From contig CAVZFB010000057.1 of NCBI GenBank assembly GCA_963774345.1, forward strand, positions 62,001-126,000: a stretch of DNA of 64,000 bases, in the 5' to 3' direction. The position numbers and the translations under genes were made by a program. The notes under the pieces are model-generated. The model was not told the origin of the DNA and made no database searches. It was given only the letters and a program-made list of their open reading frames with translations. Below are positions 52,255 through 61,382 of this stretch, one piece after another. This stretch comes from AP-15 sp963774345. Its GTDB lineage: Bacteria; Pseudomonadota; Alphaproteobacteria; ATCC43930; CGMCC-115725. Position 1 is the first letter of the stretch, and every line of letters starts with the position of its first letter.

Positions 52255-53341
52255 GTGCCCCAATCCCGTGTCCGCCAGGCGATCGATGCGTTCGCCGCCG
52301 GCGAGATCGTCGTCGTCACCGATGACGACGATCGCGAGAACGAGGGCGATCTGATCCTCGCCGCGGTCCACGCGACGCCGGAGAAGATGGCGTTCATCAT
52401 CCGCCACACCTGCGGCATCGTCTGTGCGCCGCTGACCGGCGAGATCGCCCGGCGGCTCCATCTGGCGCCGATGGTCGCCGATAACGACGCGATCCACGGC
52501 ACCGCCTTTACCGTCTCGGTCGATTACCGCCACGGCACGACTACCGGCATTTCGGCCGACGACCGCACCGCGACGATCCGCAATCTCGCGAACGGCAATG
52601 CCGGGCGCGCCGATTTTGTCCGGCCGGGCCACATCTTTCCGCTGATCGCCAAGGATGGCGGCGTTTTGATGCGCTCCGGCCATACCGAGGCGGCGGTCGA
52701 TTTCTGCCGGCTTGCCGAGCTCGAGCCGGTCGCGGCGATCTGCGAGTTGGTCAACGACGACGGCACGGTGATGCGCGGGCCGCAGGTCGCCGCCTTTGCG
52801 CAACAGCACGCGCTGCAGCGCATTTCGGTCGCCGATCTGATCGCCTACCGCCAGGCGCGCGAGAAGCTCGTCACCCGGGTCGCCGAGTTCAAGGTCGCGA
52901 GCGAGATCGGCGAGCTCGCCGGCTATGCCTATGTGACGCCGTTCGACAAGGTGCATCACTACGCCTTTGTCTACGGCAATATCGGCGACGGCGCCAACGT
53001 GCCGACCCGGCTGCATCGCGCCAATGTGCTCGAGGACGTGTTCGGCGGCGCGAAGCCGATCCATGCCGCCCTCGACCGTTTCAAGACCGCCGGGCAGGGC
53101 GTGCTGGTCTATCTGCGCGACGGCACGTCCGGCGTGCCGATCTCGGCGATCGGCGAGGAGACGACGCCCGTCGGAGCGCGAGCGCAACGTGCAATGGCGC
53201 GAAGTCGGGCTCGGCGCGCAGATCCTGCGCGATCTGCGGATCTCGTCGATCCAGCTGCTGGCGACCCGCTCGCGAACCTATGTCGGCCTGGCCGGCTTCG
53301 GCATCGAGATCGTCGAGACCGAGCCGCTCGAGGGCGAATAG
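52255..53341 (+). pseudogene. ribB: RibB-type DHBP synthase with a degenerate GTP-cyclohydrolase-II-like domain, one frameshift
   Basis: GTG 52255 follows GAGAGG. The first 200 residues are 3,4-dihydroxy-2-butanone 4-phosphate synthase (VVTDDDDRENEGDLILAA, HTCGIVCAPL, YRHGTTTGISADDRTATI, RSGHTEAAVDFCRLA), which makes the four-carbon riboflavin precursor from ribulose 5-phosphate. The second domain (FKVASEIGELAGYAYVTPF...) should be GTP cyclohydrolase II, but the zinc-binding SLRCDCG region is replaced by VLEDVFGGAKPIHAALDRF, so cyclohydrolase activity is unlikely; similar RibBX proteins are known in alphaproteobacteria. The frame changes near 53165 and ends QWREVGLGAQILRDLRISS to a TAG. Confidence 0.8.
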
Positions 53342-53419
53342 GGTGGTGCGCCGTTGGGCGTGAGGGTCGCTGCCGATGCTAGTCGGCCATTGCTGAGCCA
53401 GGTCAGCTGAGGAGCGAGG

Positions 53420-54703
53420 ATGGCTTCAGCGAAGAAGCTGCACTACGCCTGGATCGTCGCCGCGGTCACCTTCGTGGTGGGGCTGCTGACCGCAGGGGTG
53501 CGCGCCGCACCGGGGGTGCTGATCGTCCCGCTCGAACAGGAATTCGACTGGTCGCGGGCGACGATTTCGTTCGCTATTGGCATCAATCTGCTGCTCTACG
53601 GTCTGGTCGGCCCGTTTGCCGCGGCCCTGATGGACCGCTTCGGCGTGCGCCGCACGATGACCCTGGCCCTGGCGCTGACGGCAGCGGCGGTAGCGCTGTC
53701 GCCGGCAATGCGTCAGGCGTGGCAGCTGGTTCTGCTGTGGGGTGTGGTTGTCGGCGCCGGCACCGGCGTTATCGGCGCCTTTCTCGTCGGCCTATATCGC
53801 GGCGCGCTGGTTTCGCCGGCGGCAGGGACTGGTGGTCGGTCTGCTGACCGCCGCCAATGCCGCCGGGCAGCTGGTTTTCCTGCCGAATCTCGCCGAGCTC
53901 GTCACCCATTTCGGCTGGCGCACGATGTCGCTGGTTTTGGCCGGCACGGTGGTGGTGTTTGTCCCGCTCGTCGCACTCTTGATGCGCGACCGGCCAAGGA
54001 TCTGGGCTTGACCCCCTACGGCGCCGAGGGCGAGCCGCAACATGGAGGCGCCGCCACAGGGAAATCCGCTCGTCATCGCCTTTCGCGCGCTCGGCGACGG
54101 CGCGGGCAAGCGCGATTTCTGGTTGATCGCGGGCGGCTACTTCGTGTGCGGCGCCACGACCAACGGGCTGATCGGCACGCATCTGATCCCGGCCTGCGTC
54201 GATCACGGGTTGAGCGAGGTTACCGGCGCCGGGCTTGCTGGCCGCGACCGGGGTATTCAGCTTTCATCGGCGGCACTTTGTCGGGCTGGCTCAGCGACCG
54301 CTGGGACAACCGGGTGCTGCTCGCCTGGTATTACGGGCTGCGCGGGCTGGCGCTGATGTATCTGCCCTTCGCCTTTGGCATGTCGATCTATGGCCTGCCG
54401 TTGTTCGCGGTGTTCTACGGCCTCGACTGGATCGCCAGCGTGCCGCCGACGGTGCGCCTGCTCAATCGCGTCGTCGGCACCGAGAGGACCGGGATCATGG
54501 TCGCCTGGATCACTGTGATCCACCAGGTCGGAGGCGCCTTGGCGGCCTATCTCGGCGGGGTTTCCCGCGGCGCCTTTGGCACTTATCTCGAGGCGTTCAT
54601 GCTGTCCGGACTGTTGCTGTTCGGCGCCGCGGTGATGGTGTTGTTTGTCGGCGTCGGCGGGCGCGAACTCGAGCCGGCGGATGCCGCGTTGGCCGCGGAT
54701 TAG
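53420..54703 (+). pseudogene. MFS transporter, several frameshifts
   Basis: ATG 53420 follows AGGAGCGAGG. The 12-helix pattern is intact across frames: YAWIVAAVTFVVGLLTAGVR, DRFGVRRTMTLALAL (loop 2-3 motif), then in a second frame RRRQGLVVGLLTAANAAGQL and RTMSLVLAGTVVVFVPLVAL, RDFWLIAGGYFVCGATTNGL, and back to the first frame at about 54245 with GGTLSGWLSDRWDNRVLLAW and the last helices. Frame changes lie near 53800, 54010 and 54235. The family is a MFS_1/monocarboxylate-type importer; substrate unknown. Confidence 0.78.
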
Positions 54704-54732
54704 CCTAGCTGCAACGACTAAGAGTGGGTTGG

Positions 54733-55422
54733 ATGTCGTCGACAGCTGCCTTGGCGCCGTGGTTGCCGGCCTTGCTGGCGCTGATCCTGAGTGCTGTTGC
54801 GGTGGCCGCGGTCGGCACAATGCCGGCCAGGTCCGCCACAAAGCGGTTGCGGATCGCTGGGATTGCCTTATTGGGCGGGCTTGCCGTCGCAGCGACGGGA
54901 TGGCAGACGCACGTTTACATGGATCGGATCTCCAGCGAAGAACTCAGTTCTGCAGCGCAAACCAAGCAAGTTCAGGCTCTCGAAGATCAGATCGACACGC
55001 TGCAACAAAGTACGAAAAGGCGCACGATGAGCGCTGACGCGGGCGGGAAACTCGCCGATTACCTTCGTCCGTTTGGAACCCGCCAAGTCATGGTCTCATG
55101 CTCTCCCAGCGATATCGAGGCCTTTCACTATGCAACCGAAATCGTCAATGTGCTGAAATCGGCGAATTGGGACGCCCGTGGCCCCGAGACGACGACGATA
55201 TTCGGTGACATTAAATCGATGGCGATCAATGTCTACGACAACAGCGATGGTCGCTCGGATACGATGAAAATATTACTGGCAGGACTGAAGAAATTCGGCA
55301 TCCCTTATCAGAGTTCGGTTCCGCCGAGCGAGGCCCTGCCGGACAACGGCACGGTCGAACTGTTCATCGCCACGAAACCGACGCTATCCGCAGCGCCGGC
55401 GCCGGCCAAGGCAGTGCGATGA
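54733..55422 (+). CDS. Hypothetical inner-membrane protein with periplasmic C-terminal domain
   Basis: The 229-residue product has two N-terminal helices (LPALLALILSAVAVAAVG and IAGIALLGGLAVAATGW), a coiled coil (AAQTKQVQALEDQIDTLQQS) and a globular C-terminal domain (YLRPFGTRQVMVSCSPSDIE, NVLKSANWDARGPETTTIFG). The later KSANWDA and SMAINVYDN segments recall sensor-like domains of unknown function seen in alphaproteobacteria. It stands alone after the MFS gene. The ATG at 54733 is preferred over a GTG three codons upstream. Confidence 0.6.
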   Translation: MSSTAALAPWLPALLALILSAVAVAAVGTMPARSATKRLRIAGIALLGGLAVAATGWQTHVYMDRISSEELSSAAQTKQVQALEDQIDTLQQSTKRRTMSADAGGKLADYLRPFGTRQVMVSCSPSDIEAFHYATEIVNVLKSANWDARGPETTTIFGDIKSMAINVYDNSDGRSDTMKILLAGLKKFGIPYQSSVPPSEALPDNGTVELFIATKPTLSAAPAPAKAVR

Positions 55423-55661
55423 AAAACCGGAGACCACGCTTTCGTCGAACATATCGGGACCATGTGCGAGGTTTCCCGCTGCCCTTGTCCGAGAGGTCGC
55501 GTCGCTCGATGCCTTCGCATTACCATCTGAGATGTCGGCGCATATCGTAATCGCTTGTTCCCGCTGAAATCCCGCGCGAAATCCGACATGGGCGGCGTCC
55601 GATCACGCAATTAAGTATCGCCCTGCAAGCGCCAATTCGGGAGACGAATTGGGCACGAGCG

Positions 55662-55925
55662 GTGGGAGCGATGATCGGGACGAAACCGGTAGGAATTTTC
55701 GCTGACCGGGGCGGCGAGGCAGCGGTTGCCGAATTCATCCGGACAAGGGGCGTCACCCGCTGTCCGACGGCCTGCGTGCTGCCAACGCAAGCCGCGGTGG
55801 CGACGGCCGACCGAGCGGCGCTCCAGGAATATGCGGCGGCGCGCGAGCAAGTGCGGCGGGCGCGGGCTGTTGCCCGCCAGAACTCGTTCTTTCCGGTGGT
55901 ATTCGCGCGGCCAGCGGCCGGTTAG
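55662..55925 (+). CDS. Small conserved hypothetical protein
   Basis: The 87-residue product contains VAEFIRTRGVTRCPTACVLP followed by TQAAVATADRAALQEYAAAR and a basic end. I recognise the FIRTRGVTRCPTAC core from short uncharacterised proteins common in alphaproteobacteria. The two Cys of RCPTAC suggest a metal or redox site. The start may be GTG 55662 or ATG 55671. The 239 bases before it show nothing else. Confidence 0.55.
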   Translation: MGAMIGTKPVGIFADRGGEAAVAEFIRTRGVTRCPTACVLPTQAAVATADRAALQEYAAAREQVRRARAVARQNSFFPVVFARPAAG

Positions 55926-56059
55926 CTGTTGATGCGCCTGAGCCGGCTGGGTTCACGCACCCCTGGCGGTTGCTGCGCCGGGCACCGCCCCGTCATGCTT
56001 GCCACCCCTGGCTTCCGCGCGCTACTCCCTCTGCACCGAACCGAGGCGGAGGGACCAAT

Positions 56060-57559
56060 ATGATCGCGGGCGAGTTCGACGTCGTTGTCGTCGGTGCCGG
56101 GAATGCCGGCATATGCGCGGCACTGGCGGCGCGTGGCGAAGGCGCACGGGTGTTGGTGCTGGAAGCGGCGCCGTTCGACGAACGCGGCGGCAACAGCCGC
56201 TACACCGCCGGGGCATTGCGCTTTGTCTACAATGGCGTCGATGATTTGTTGAAGCTGTGCGATCTGTCCGAGACGGAGATCGCGACCAGCGATTTCGGCA
56301 CCTACACCACCGACAAATATTATGACGATCTCGGCCGGCTGACCGATTACCGCAGTAACCCCGACATGGCCGAGCTGTTGATCACCAAGAGCCAGGAAAC
56401 CCTGCTGTGGATGCGCGGCCAGGGCATCCGCTTTGCGCCGATGTACTCGCGCCAGGCCTTCAAGCACGACGGCAAGTTTGTGTTTTGGGGCGGGTTGGCG
56501 CTCGAAGCCTGGGGCGGCGGGCCGGGGTTGGTCGAGGGCCTGTTCAAGGCGGCCGAGGAGCGTCAGATCCAGGTGGCCTATGAGGCGCGCGGTGAAAAAC
56601 TGATCGCTGACGACGACGGCGTCCATGGCGTGATCGCCAATGTTGAGGGCAAGACCACCCATATCCCGGCCAAGGCGGTCATCCTCGCTTGCGGCGGGTT
56701 CGAGGCGAACGCCGAGATGCGCACCCGCTATCTTGGCCCCGGCTGGGACCTCGCCAAGGTGCGCGGCACCCGGTTCAACACCGGCGGCGGCATCAAGATG
56801 GCGCTCGACATCGGCGCGATGCCTTACGGTAATTGGTCGGGTTGTCATGCGGTTGGCTGGGATTACGGCGCGCCCGAATTCGGCGATCTCGCGGTCGGCG
56901 ACAATTTCCAAAAGCACAGCTACCCGTTCGCGATCATGGTCAATGCCGACGGCGTACGCTTCTGCGACGAAGGCGCCGATTTCCGCAACTACACCTATGC
57001 CAAGTATGGCCGCGAGATCCTGACCCAGCCGCATCAATTCGCCTGGCAGATCTTCGACCAGCAGGTCGTGCATCTGCAGCGGGACGAATACCGCATCCGC
57101 CAGGTCACCAAGGTGGTTGCCAACACGATGGAGGAACTCGCCAACAAGATGGCCGAAACCGGCGCGGCGGTCGATAAGCCGCGGTTTCTTGAAACCATCC
57201 GGCAGTACAACGCCGCGGTGCAGCGCGACATCCCCTACAATCCCACGGTCAAGGATGGGCGGACCACGCGGGGCCTCGGGATCGAGAAGACCAACTGGGC
57301 GATGCCGCTCGAGAAGCCGCCCTATGAGGCGTATTGCACGACCTGCGGCGTGACCTTCACCTTTGGCGGGCTGCGCATCGACACCGACGGGAAGGTGCTC
57401 GACACCGCGCAACGGCCGATCCCTGGCCTCTACGCCGCCGGCGAGCTGGTCGGCGGACTATTCTATTTCAATTATCCGGGCGGCACCGGGCTGGTGTCGG
57501 GCTCGGTGTTCGGCAAGATCGCCGGGACCAGCGCCGGCAAGCAGGTGCTGCCGGATTGA
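56060..57559 (+). CDS. tcuA: FAD-dependent tricarballylate dehydrogenase
   Basis: ATG 56060 follows GGCGGAGGG. The 499-residue flavoprotein starts FDVVVVGAGNAGICAALAAR (FAD motif) and continues VLEAAPFDERGGNSRYTAGA, LACGGFEANAEMRTRYLGPG, and ends with CTTCGVTFTFGGLRIDTDGK and YPGGTGLVSGSVFGKIA. These blocks are those of TcuA-type fumarate-reductase-like enzymes, which oxidise tricarballylate to cis-aconitate. The partner TcuB is not in the window, so it may act on a related acid or with another electron acceptor. The reading frame is intact. Confidence 0.85.
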   Translation: MIAGEFDVVVVGAGNAGICAALAARGEGARVLVLEAAPFDERGGNSRYTAGALRFVYNGVDDLLKLCDLSETEIATSDFGTYTTDKYYDDLGRLTDYRSNPDMAELLITKSQETLLWMRGQGIRFAPMYSRQAFKHDGKFVFWGGLALEAWGGGPGLVEGLFKAAEERQIQVAYEARGEKLIADDDGVHGVIANVEGKTTHIPAKAVILACGGFEANAEMRTRYLGPGWDLAKVRGTRFNTGGGIKMALDIGAMPYGNWSGCHAVGWDYGAPEFGDLAVGDNFQKHSYPFAIMVNADGVRFCDEGADFRNYTYAKYGREILTQPHQFAWQIFDQQVVHLQRDEYRIRQVTKVVANTMEELANKMAETGAAVDKPRFLETIRQYNAAVQRDIPYNPTVKDGRTTRGLGIEKTNWAMPLEKPPYEAYCTTCGVTFTFGGLRIDTDGKVLDTAQRPIPGLYAAGELVGGLFYFNYPGGTGLVSGSVFGKIAGTSAGKQVLPD

Positions 57560-57609
57560 AGGCGCCATCGGCCGGCAATCGGAGTTGCCGGCCGCGCTCG
57601 ATCGTTTGA

Positions 57610-57813
57610 TCAGGAATGCCACGCGTAGTACGGGCGCCAATGTCCATGCCACGCATAGTGATGCCAATAATGGTGATGGCGCCACCACCAAGCGTGCGGA
57701 TGCCAGCAATGCCATCCATAGCCGTTCCACCAGCACCGCGCTTCGGCAGGTGATGCCAAGGCGGCAGAGCCGATAAATAAAGCTGTCAGCGCCGCAAGCA
57801 AGATTTTTTTCAT
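57610..57813 (-). CDS. His/Trp-rich small secreted protein
   Basis: MKKILLAALTALFIGSAALA is a signal peptide, cleaved before SPAEARCWW. The mature part of about 45 residues is almost entirely His, Trp, Tyr and Gly (WHCWHPHAWWWRHHHYWHHY). Such peptides could bind divalent metals or nucleate envelope assembly; this is inference from composition. AGAGGTG precedes the ATG. Similar secreted His/Trp-rich peptides occur in alphaproteobacteria without known function. Confidence 0.6.
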   Translation of the reverse strand: MKKILLAALTALFIGSAALASPAEARCWWNGYGWHCWHPHAWWWRHHHYWHHYAWHGHWRPYYAWHS

Positions 57814-58043
57814 CGTCATCACCTCTATGAACATCTGTTCCTAGGGCGAGAACGACAGGAGATACCGGCTTGGTTCCCAATTACCCTGGTCGATCGGCGT
57901 CTCGTTGAAGTCTTCGCTTGTCTCCGAACGCGACGACCAGCTTGGCTGACCACACTCGGCGATTACCGCAAGGTCGCAGTTTAACTTGTTGATCCGGACC
58001 GTCCCGCAGAGATCCCCCGGTCGGCTGGATCAGCACGCGCGTG

Positions 58044-58469
58044 TCAGTCGCGGCGATACGGGTAGCAGCGCGACCGCTCGAGCGCGATGCCGAAACGCTG
58101 GCCCAGCGCCTTGATCGCGTCGGCGTGCTCGACATAGGGGTCGGCATTCGCCATCCCGACGATAATCGGTCGGAAGGTGCGGTCGTCTTGTCCTCCCGGC
58201 GGCAACATGGCGGTGACCAGCGGGGTGCCGTCGTCGTCGCGCAAGGTCAGGAATAGCGGCATTTCGCGCTGAATGTGCGCCTTCAGCCCGATTTCCTGCT
58301 CGAAATAGACCTTTGACAGCGGTTGGAACGTCTGCGTCGCCTTTTCCTGTTCCTTGCGAAAGAACTTCTCGACGGCGTGCCGCATAAGGTCGGATTCGCT
58401 GGCCGCCTCGGCCTCAGTCTCGATCCGAAACCAGGTTTTCCCGGCCAGAGCATCGCAAACGTATTTCAT
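58044..58469 (-). CDS. Conserved hypothetical protein
   Basis: The 141-residue product starts MKYVCDALAGKTWFRIETEA, continues ESDLMRHAVEKFFRKEQEKA, PLFLTLRDDDGTPLVTAMLP and ADPYVEHADAIKALGQRFGI. It is a compact cytoplasmic protein without membrane segments. I recognise it only as conserved in alphaproteobacteria; no motif points to a function. The 174 bases between its stop and the His-rich gene's start region hold nothing recognisable. Confidence 0.6.
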   Translation of the reverse strand: MKYVCDALAGKTWFRIETEAEAASESDLMRHAVEKFFRKEQEKATQTFQPLSKVYFEQEIGLKAHIQREMPLFLTLRDDDGTPLVTAMLPPGGQDDRTFRPIIVGMANADPYVEHADAIKALGQRFGIALERSRCYPYRRD

Positions 58470-58665
58470 GGATCCTCCAGTGTTTTCTCTCGACCGGCTG
58501 GGACCGCGAAGCGTCCGGGACAGGTCGCCGGGGGGACAACGAGCCAGAACGGCCGGGCTCGCAGTCCGCGCCGATCATTATAATCGCATTTTGCTCATTC
58601 GCTGCCCGGCTGTCGAGCCTCGGCGTGCCTTGGTCGTGTTTCGGTTTGAATTGTAACAGGTCAGC

Positions 58666-59088
58666 TTACGCTCCCCGGACTTCGGAATGAGGAGGAAGCT
58701 CGGCGTGCTGCGGTAGATTGTCGGTGATCTCAAACCAGGGGGCTTTGCTCGCTACGTAGAAGTGGCGTTCGGGGCGTACACCCGGGTCATCATCGAGACC
58801 GCCAAGCGCAATTCCGAGTTCAGGGGTTCGATCAGGGCGATTTACAATCGGTGAACCACAGATACTGCAAAACCCGCGATGAAATCCGGGTGAGGACTTA
58901 AAGTATTTGACGAGCTCCTCCCCTTGCACCCACTTGAAATCTTCGAGACGGACGCGCGCGCGGCTGCGAAAGGCAGCGCCGTGAGCCTTTCGGCAATTTG
59001 AGCAATGACAATGGCCGCTGCGCATCAGCGGGCCCGTTATTTCGTATTTCACACCGCCACATAGGCAACTTCCCCGAACCACCGGCAT
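58666..59088 (-). CDS. GFA-family zinc protein (CENP-V/GFA domain)
   Basis: ATG 59088 follows AGGGAGG. The 140-residue product has the GFA zinc sites: GSCLCGGVKYEITG, GHCHCSNCRKAHGAAF and GFCSICGSPIVNR, with the C-x-C and C-x-x-C pairs that hold two zinc ions. Members are called glutathione-dependent formaldehyde-activating enzymes, although for most no such activity is shown. It lies between the hypothetical gene and the AI-2E transporter on the same strand. Confidence 0.88.
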   Translation of the reverse strand: MPVVRGSCLCGGVKYEITGPLMRSGHCHCSNCRKAHGAAFRSRARVRLEDFKWVQGEELVKYFKSSPGFHRGFCSICGSPIVNRPDRTPELGIALGGLDDDPGVRPERHFYVASKAPWFEITDNLPQHAELPPHSEVRGA

Positions 59089-59173
59089 GTCGGCCTCCCT
59101 TCTTTGGACATCCTCAAGGGCCGCTACAATTAAAAACTGAGACTCTACCTGTGCCCGACAGTGCGGCGGGTCG

Positions 59174-60322
59174 TCACAGCTCGGGCCGTGACAGGGGCGG
59201 GTTGACGGCGGACACCTCCCTGGATGATGGCTCCGGAGTCTTGATCCATTCCCGCCACAGCGAGACCAGCGCGGCCATAACCACCGGTCCAAGAAACAGC
59301 CCGAGCAAACCGAAGGTCTCCAGCCCCCCAAGAATCCCGAGCAGTACCCACAGAAACGGCAGTCGCGCCGCCCCGCCGATCAGAAACGGGCGCACGAAAT
59401 GGTCGGCCACGAAGACCACGAGAAAGCCAAAGCCGACGACCGAGGCAGCGGCCACTGTGCTGCCCTGCGCCAGAAGGTACAAGCCGGCGGCGCAAAAGGC
59501 CACCGGCGCGCCGAACGGGATCACCGCCAAGACGCCGGTCAGCGCCGCGATCGACACCGGATGGGGCAGCCCGGCGAGAACATAGGCAAAGCCGAGCAAC
59601 ACGCCCTCGGCCAAGCCTACGAGCACCAGACCGGTTACCGTTCCGTGCACCGCCGCGATCATGTGGCGGGCGACCTGTTCTCCCCGCGGGCCGAGCACGC
59701 GATGGCTGCGGTCTAAGAGCTGGCGGCTAAGGGCGGCGCCGTCCCGAAACAGGAAAAACAGAGTCAACAGGGTAAAGCCGAAAATGATCAGTCGGTGGAC
59801 AACTTCACCGCCAAGCCGGCTTGCGGATTCGGCGGGAATGCGCCTAAAGATGCGCCCGAACAGTTCGTGAATCATGTGCGGGTCGGTCAAATTGGCCTGC
59901 CACCACGCCGCGATCTGATAGCCGACGCCCGGAAGCCGCGGTAGCCAGGGCGGCATTGGCAGGCCGGAGTCTCGCACTTCGCCGATATATCGTACAAAAC
60001 TGCCGCTCTCGCGCGCGAGCTCGAACGCGACGTAAAGGAGCGGGACGATCAGAACCAGGCCGACCAGCAAGGTAAGGATCAACGGTGCAAGAATCCGGTG
60101 CCCACGAGGGGAAAATGCCCTCGCCAGCCGCCAGTACAGCGGCCAGAGCGCGATAGCCAGGATGGTGGCCCAAGCGAGCGCCGCCAGAAACCGGTGCAGA
60201 ATCCACAGCCCGAGCAGCACCAGCGCTGCGGCCAAGACGACGCCGGCAATCCGCTGCGAGCGCGCCACGCTCCCTGGCTCGATCTCCCGTACCCCTTCCG
60301 GAGGATCGGCATCGCAGTCCAT
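59174..60322 (-). CDS. AI-2E-family transporter
   Basis: ATG 60322 is preceded by GGGAGG at 7 bases; an earlier ATG at 60337 is less well placed. The 382-residue product has about eight helices in the family's order, with HRLIIFGFTLLTLFFLFRDG, GLAEGVLLGFAYVLAGLPHP and FVADHFVRPFLIGGAARLPF then LWVLLGILGGLETFGLLGLF. Members include TqsA exporters of autoinducer-2 and Na+/H+ antiporters, so the real substrate is open. Confidence 0.85.
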   Translation of the reverse strand: MDCDADPPEGVREIEPGSVARSQRIAGVVLAAALVLLGLWILHRFLAALAWATILAIALWPLYWRLARAFSPRGHRILAPLILTLLVGLVLIVPLLYVAFELARESGSFVRYIGEVRDSGLPMPPWLPRLPGVGYQIAAWWQANLTDPHMIHELFGRIFRRIPAESASRLGGEVVHRLIIFGFTLLTLFFLFRDGAALSRQLLDRSHRVLGPRGEQVARHMIAAVHGTVTGLVLVGLAEGVLLGFAYVLAGLPHPVSIAALTGVLAVIPFGAPVAFCAAGLYLLAQGSTVAAASVVGFGFLVVFVADHFVRPFLIGGAARLPFLWVLLGILGGLETFGLLGLFLGPVVMAALVSLWREWIKTPEPSSREVSAVNPPLSRPEL

Positions 60323-60590
60323 CGAGCGTCCTCCCATTTTTTCCTGATCGCCAGCAGAACGATCTCGGCTGATCAGCGAGTAGTGGGCGAACGAACCATC
60401 GCGTCAAGGGCCGGTGTCCCGCTAAAGTAGCGAGAATTGCCGGCGCGACCGTTGTGCAATCACTGGTAGCGACTCCTGCGGCCGTGTGACGACGACCATA
60501 CCACGGGCGCATCGACTCGCCGCATGGGCCTACCGGACGGGTCCGGTCTAAACATTGGCCCGCAGCTATCTGACTAAAGTCGATCTCTTA

Positions 60591-60637
60591 TCGTCATTCC
60601 CGGACTTGATCCGGGCATCCACGTCCTGGAAACCAAG
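60591..60637. repeat. Dispersed intergenic palindrome (CCCGGA-CTTGA-TCCGGG type)
   Basis: The core CCCGGACTTGATCCGGG at 60599-60615 is a 6-base inverted repeat around CTTGA, flanked by TCATT and CATCCACG. Short repeats of this form are common between genes in alphaproteobacteria. It lies in the 419-base gap between the AI-2E and OmpA genes; the rest of the gap shows only the hairpin at 60701. Confidence 0.55.
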
Positions 60638-60700
60638 GCCTTGGCGCAACGAAGGCGCAGAACCACCGCTGGGCCGACGATTGTTGTCGAGCGCGGGCCG

Positions 60701-60730
60701 AAGGGGGCGCCCGCGCGGGCGCCCCCCTTT
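60701..60730. terminator. GC-rich perfect palindrome downstream of the OmpA lipoprotein gene
   Basis: Positions 60703-60726 form a 24-base perfectly self-complementary GC palindrome, with AA before it and CTTT after it. It lies 12 bases beyond the stop of the minus-strand OmpA gene. It would fold into a strong hairpin and could terminate transcription, though the T run is on the plus-strand side. Confidence 0.45.
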
Positions 60731-60741
60731 GTTGCGGCTGG

Positions 60742-61224
60742 TTACTGGTTCGCCGGCGGCGGCGGTGGCGGTGGTGGCGGCGCGCCGGTCCCGCCTTCGA
60801 TGATCTCCGTCCGGCGGTTCTGCGGCTCCCGCACACCGTCAGGTGTCGGCACCCTCAGATCGTTCTGACCAACGCCGGTGACCGTCATCGCGGTCTGCGG
60901 CACGCCCGCCTGGGTCAGCGCGCCAGCAACTGCGCCTGCGCGCCGCACCGACAGCTTCTGGTTATAGGCGGCCGATCCGGAGGTGTCGGTATGCCCGATG
61001 ACCTGCACAGGCACAGGCGGCTGGGATTTGAACGTGCCCGCAGCGGCCTCGATAATCTGCTGGCCCTCCGGCGTAATGTTGGCCTTATCCCAGTCGAAGA
61101 ACACCGTGAAGTTATGTTCCGGCGGCGGGGGTGGCGGTGGTGGCGGGCTCGGCGGCGGGGGCGGCGCCGGCTGTGCGCACGCGGCAAGCGCGAGGAGCGA
61201 GCAGAGCAGGAAAACGCGTTTCAT
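60742..61224 (-). CDS. OmpA-domain lipoprotein (Pal-like)
   Basis: The 160-residue product starts MKRVFLLCSLLALAAC, a lipoprotein signal with lipobox LAAC. A proline tract of about 20 residues follows, then an OmpA C-terminal domain (FTVFFDWDKANITPEGQQII, QVIGHTDTSGSAAYNQKLS with the peptidoglycan-binding Asp, and REPQNRRTEI with Arg). The end is again Pro-rich. It probably tethers outer membrane to peptidoglycan. The Pro linkers at both ends are unusual for Pal. Confidence 0.88.
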   Translation of the reverse strand: MKRVFLLCSLLALAACAQPAPPPPPSPPPPPPPPPEHNFTVFFDWDKANITPEGQQIIEAAAGTFKSQPPVPVQVIGHTDTSGSAAYNQKLSVRRAGAVAGALTQAGVPQTAMTVTGVGQNDLRVPTPDGVREPQNRRTEIIEGGTGAPPPPPPPPPANQ

Positions 61225-61382
61225 CTGTTCCTCCGGCAGTTGAACGCCGCACAATATGTGAAATCTCCCGGCCACACTAGCAACAAAAAGCTACATTTTC
61301 GGCGGCCGGGGCGGCAATTCCCCGCACCACCGATTCTCCCTCGCCGGCGACGCATGGCGCACGCTGCAATTGGCGCCGGCAT

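Noticed and set aside
52100..52260. FMN riboswitch before the ribB-like gene
   Set aside because: The upstream DNA is coding sequence of the DUF6285 gene and does not show the conserved FMN aptamer segments.
55922..57412. 496-codon open frame antisense to tcuA
   Set aside because: High GC gives long antisense frames. The product has no recognisable motif, while the plus-strand frame is a full TcuA with a good ribosome site.
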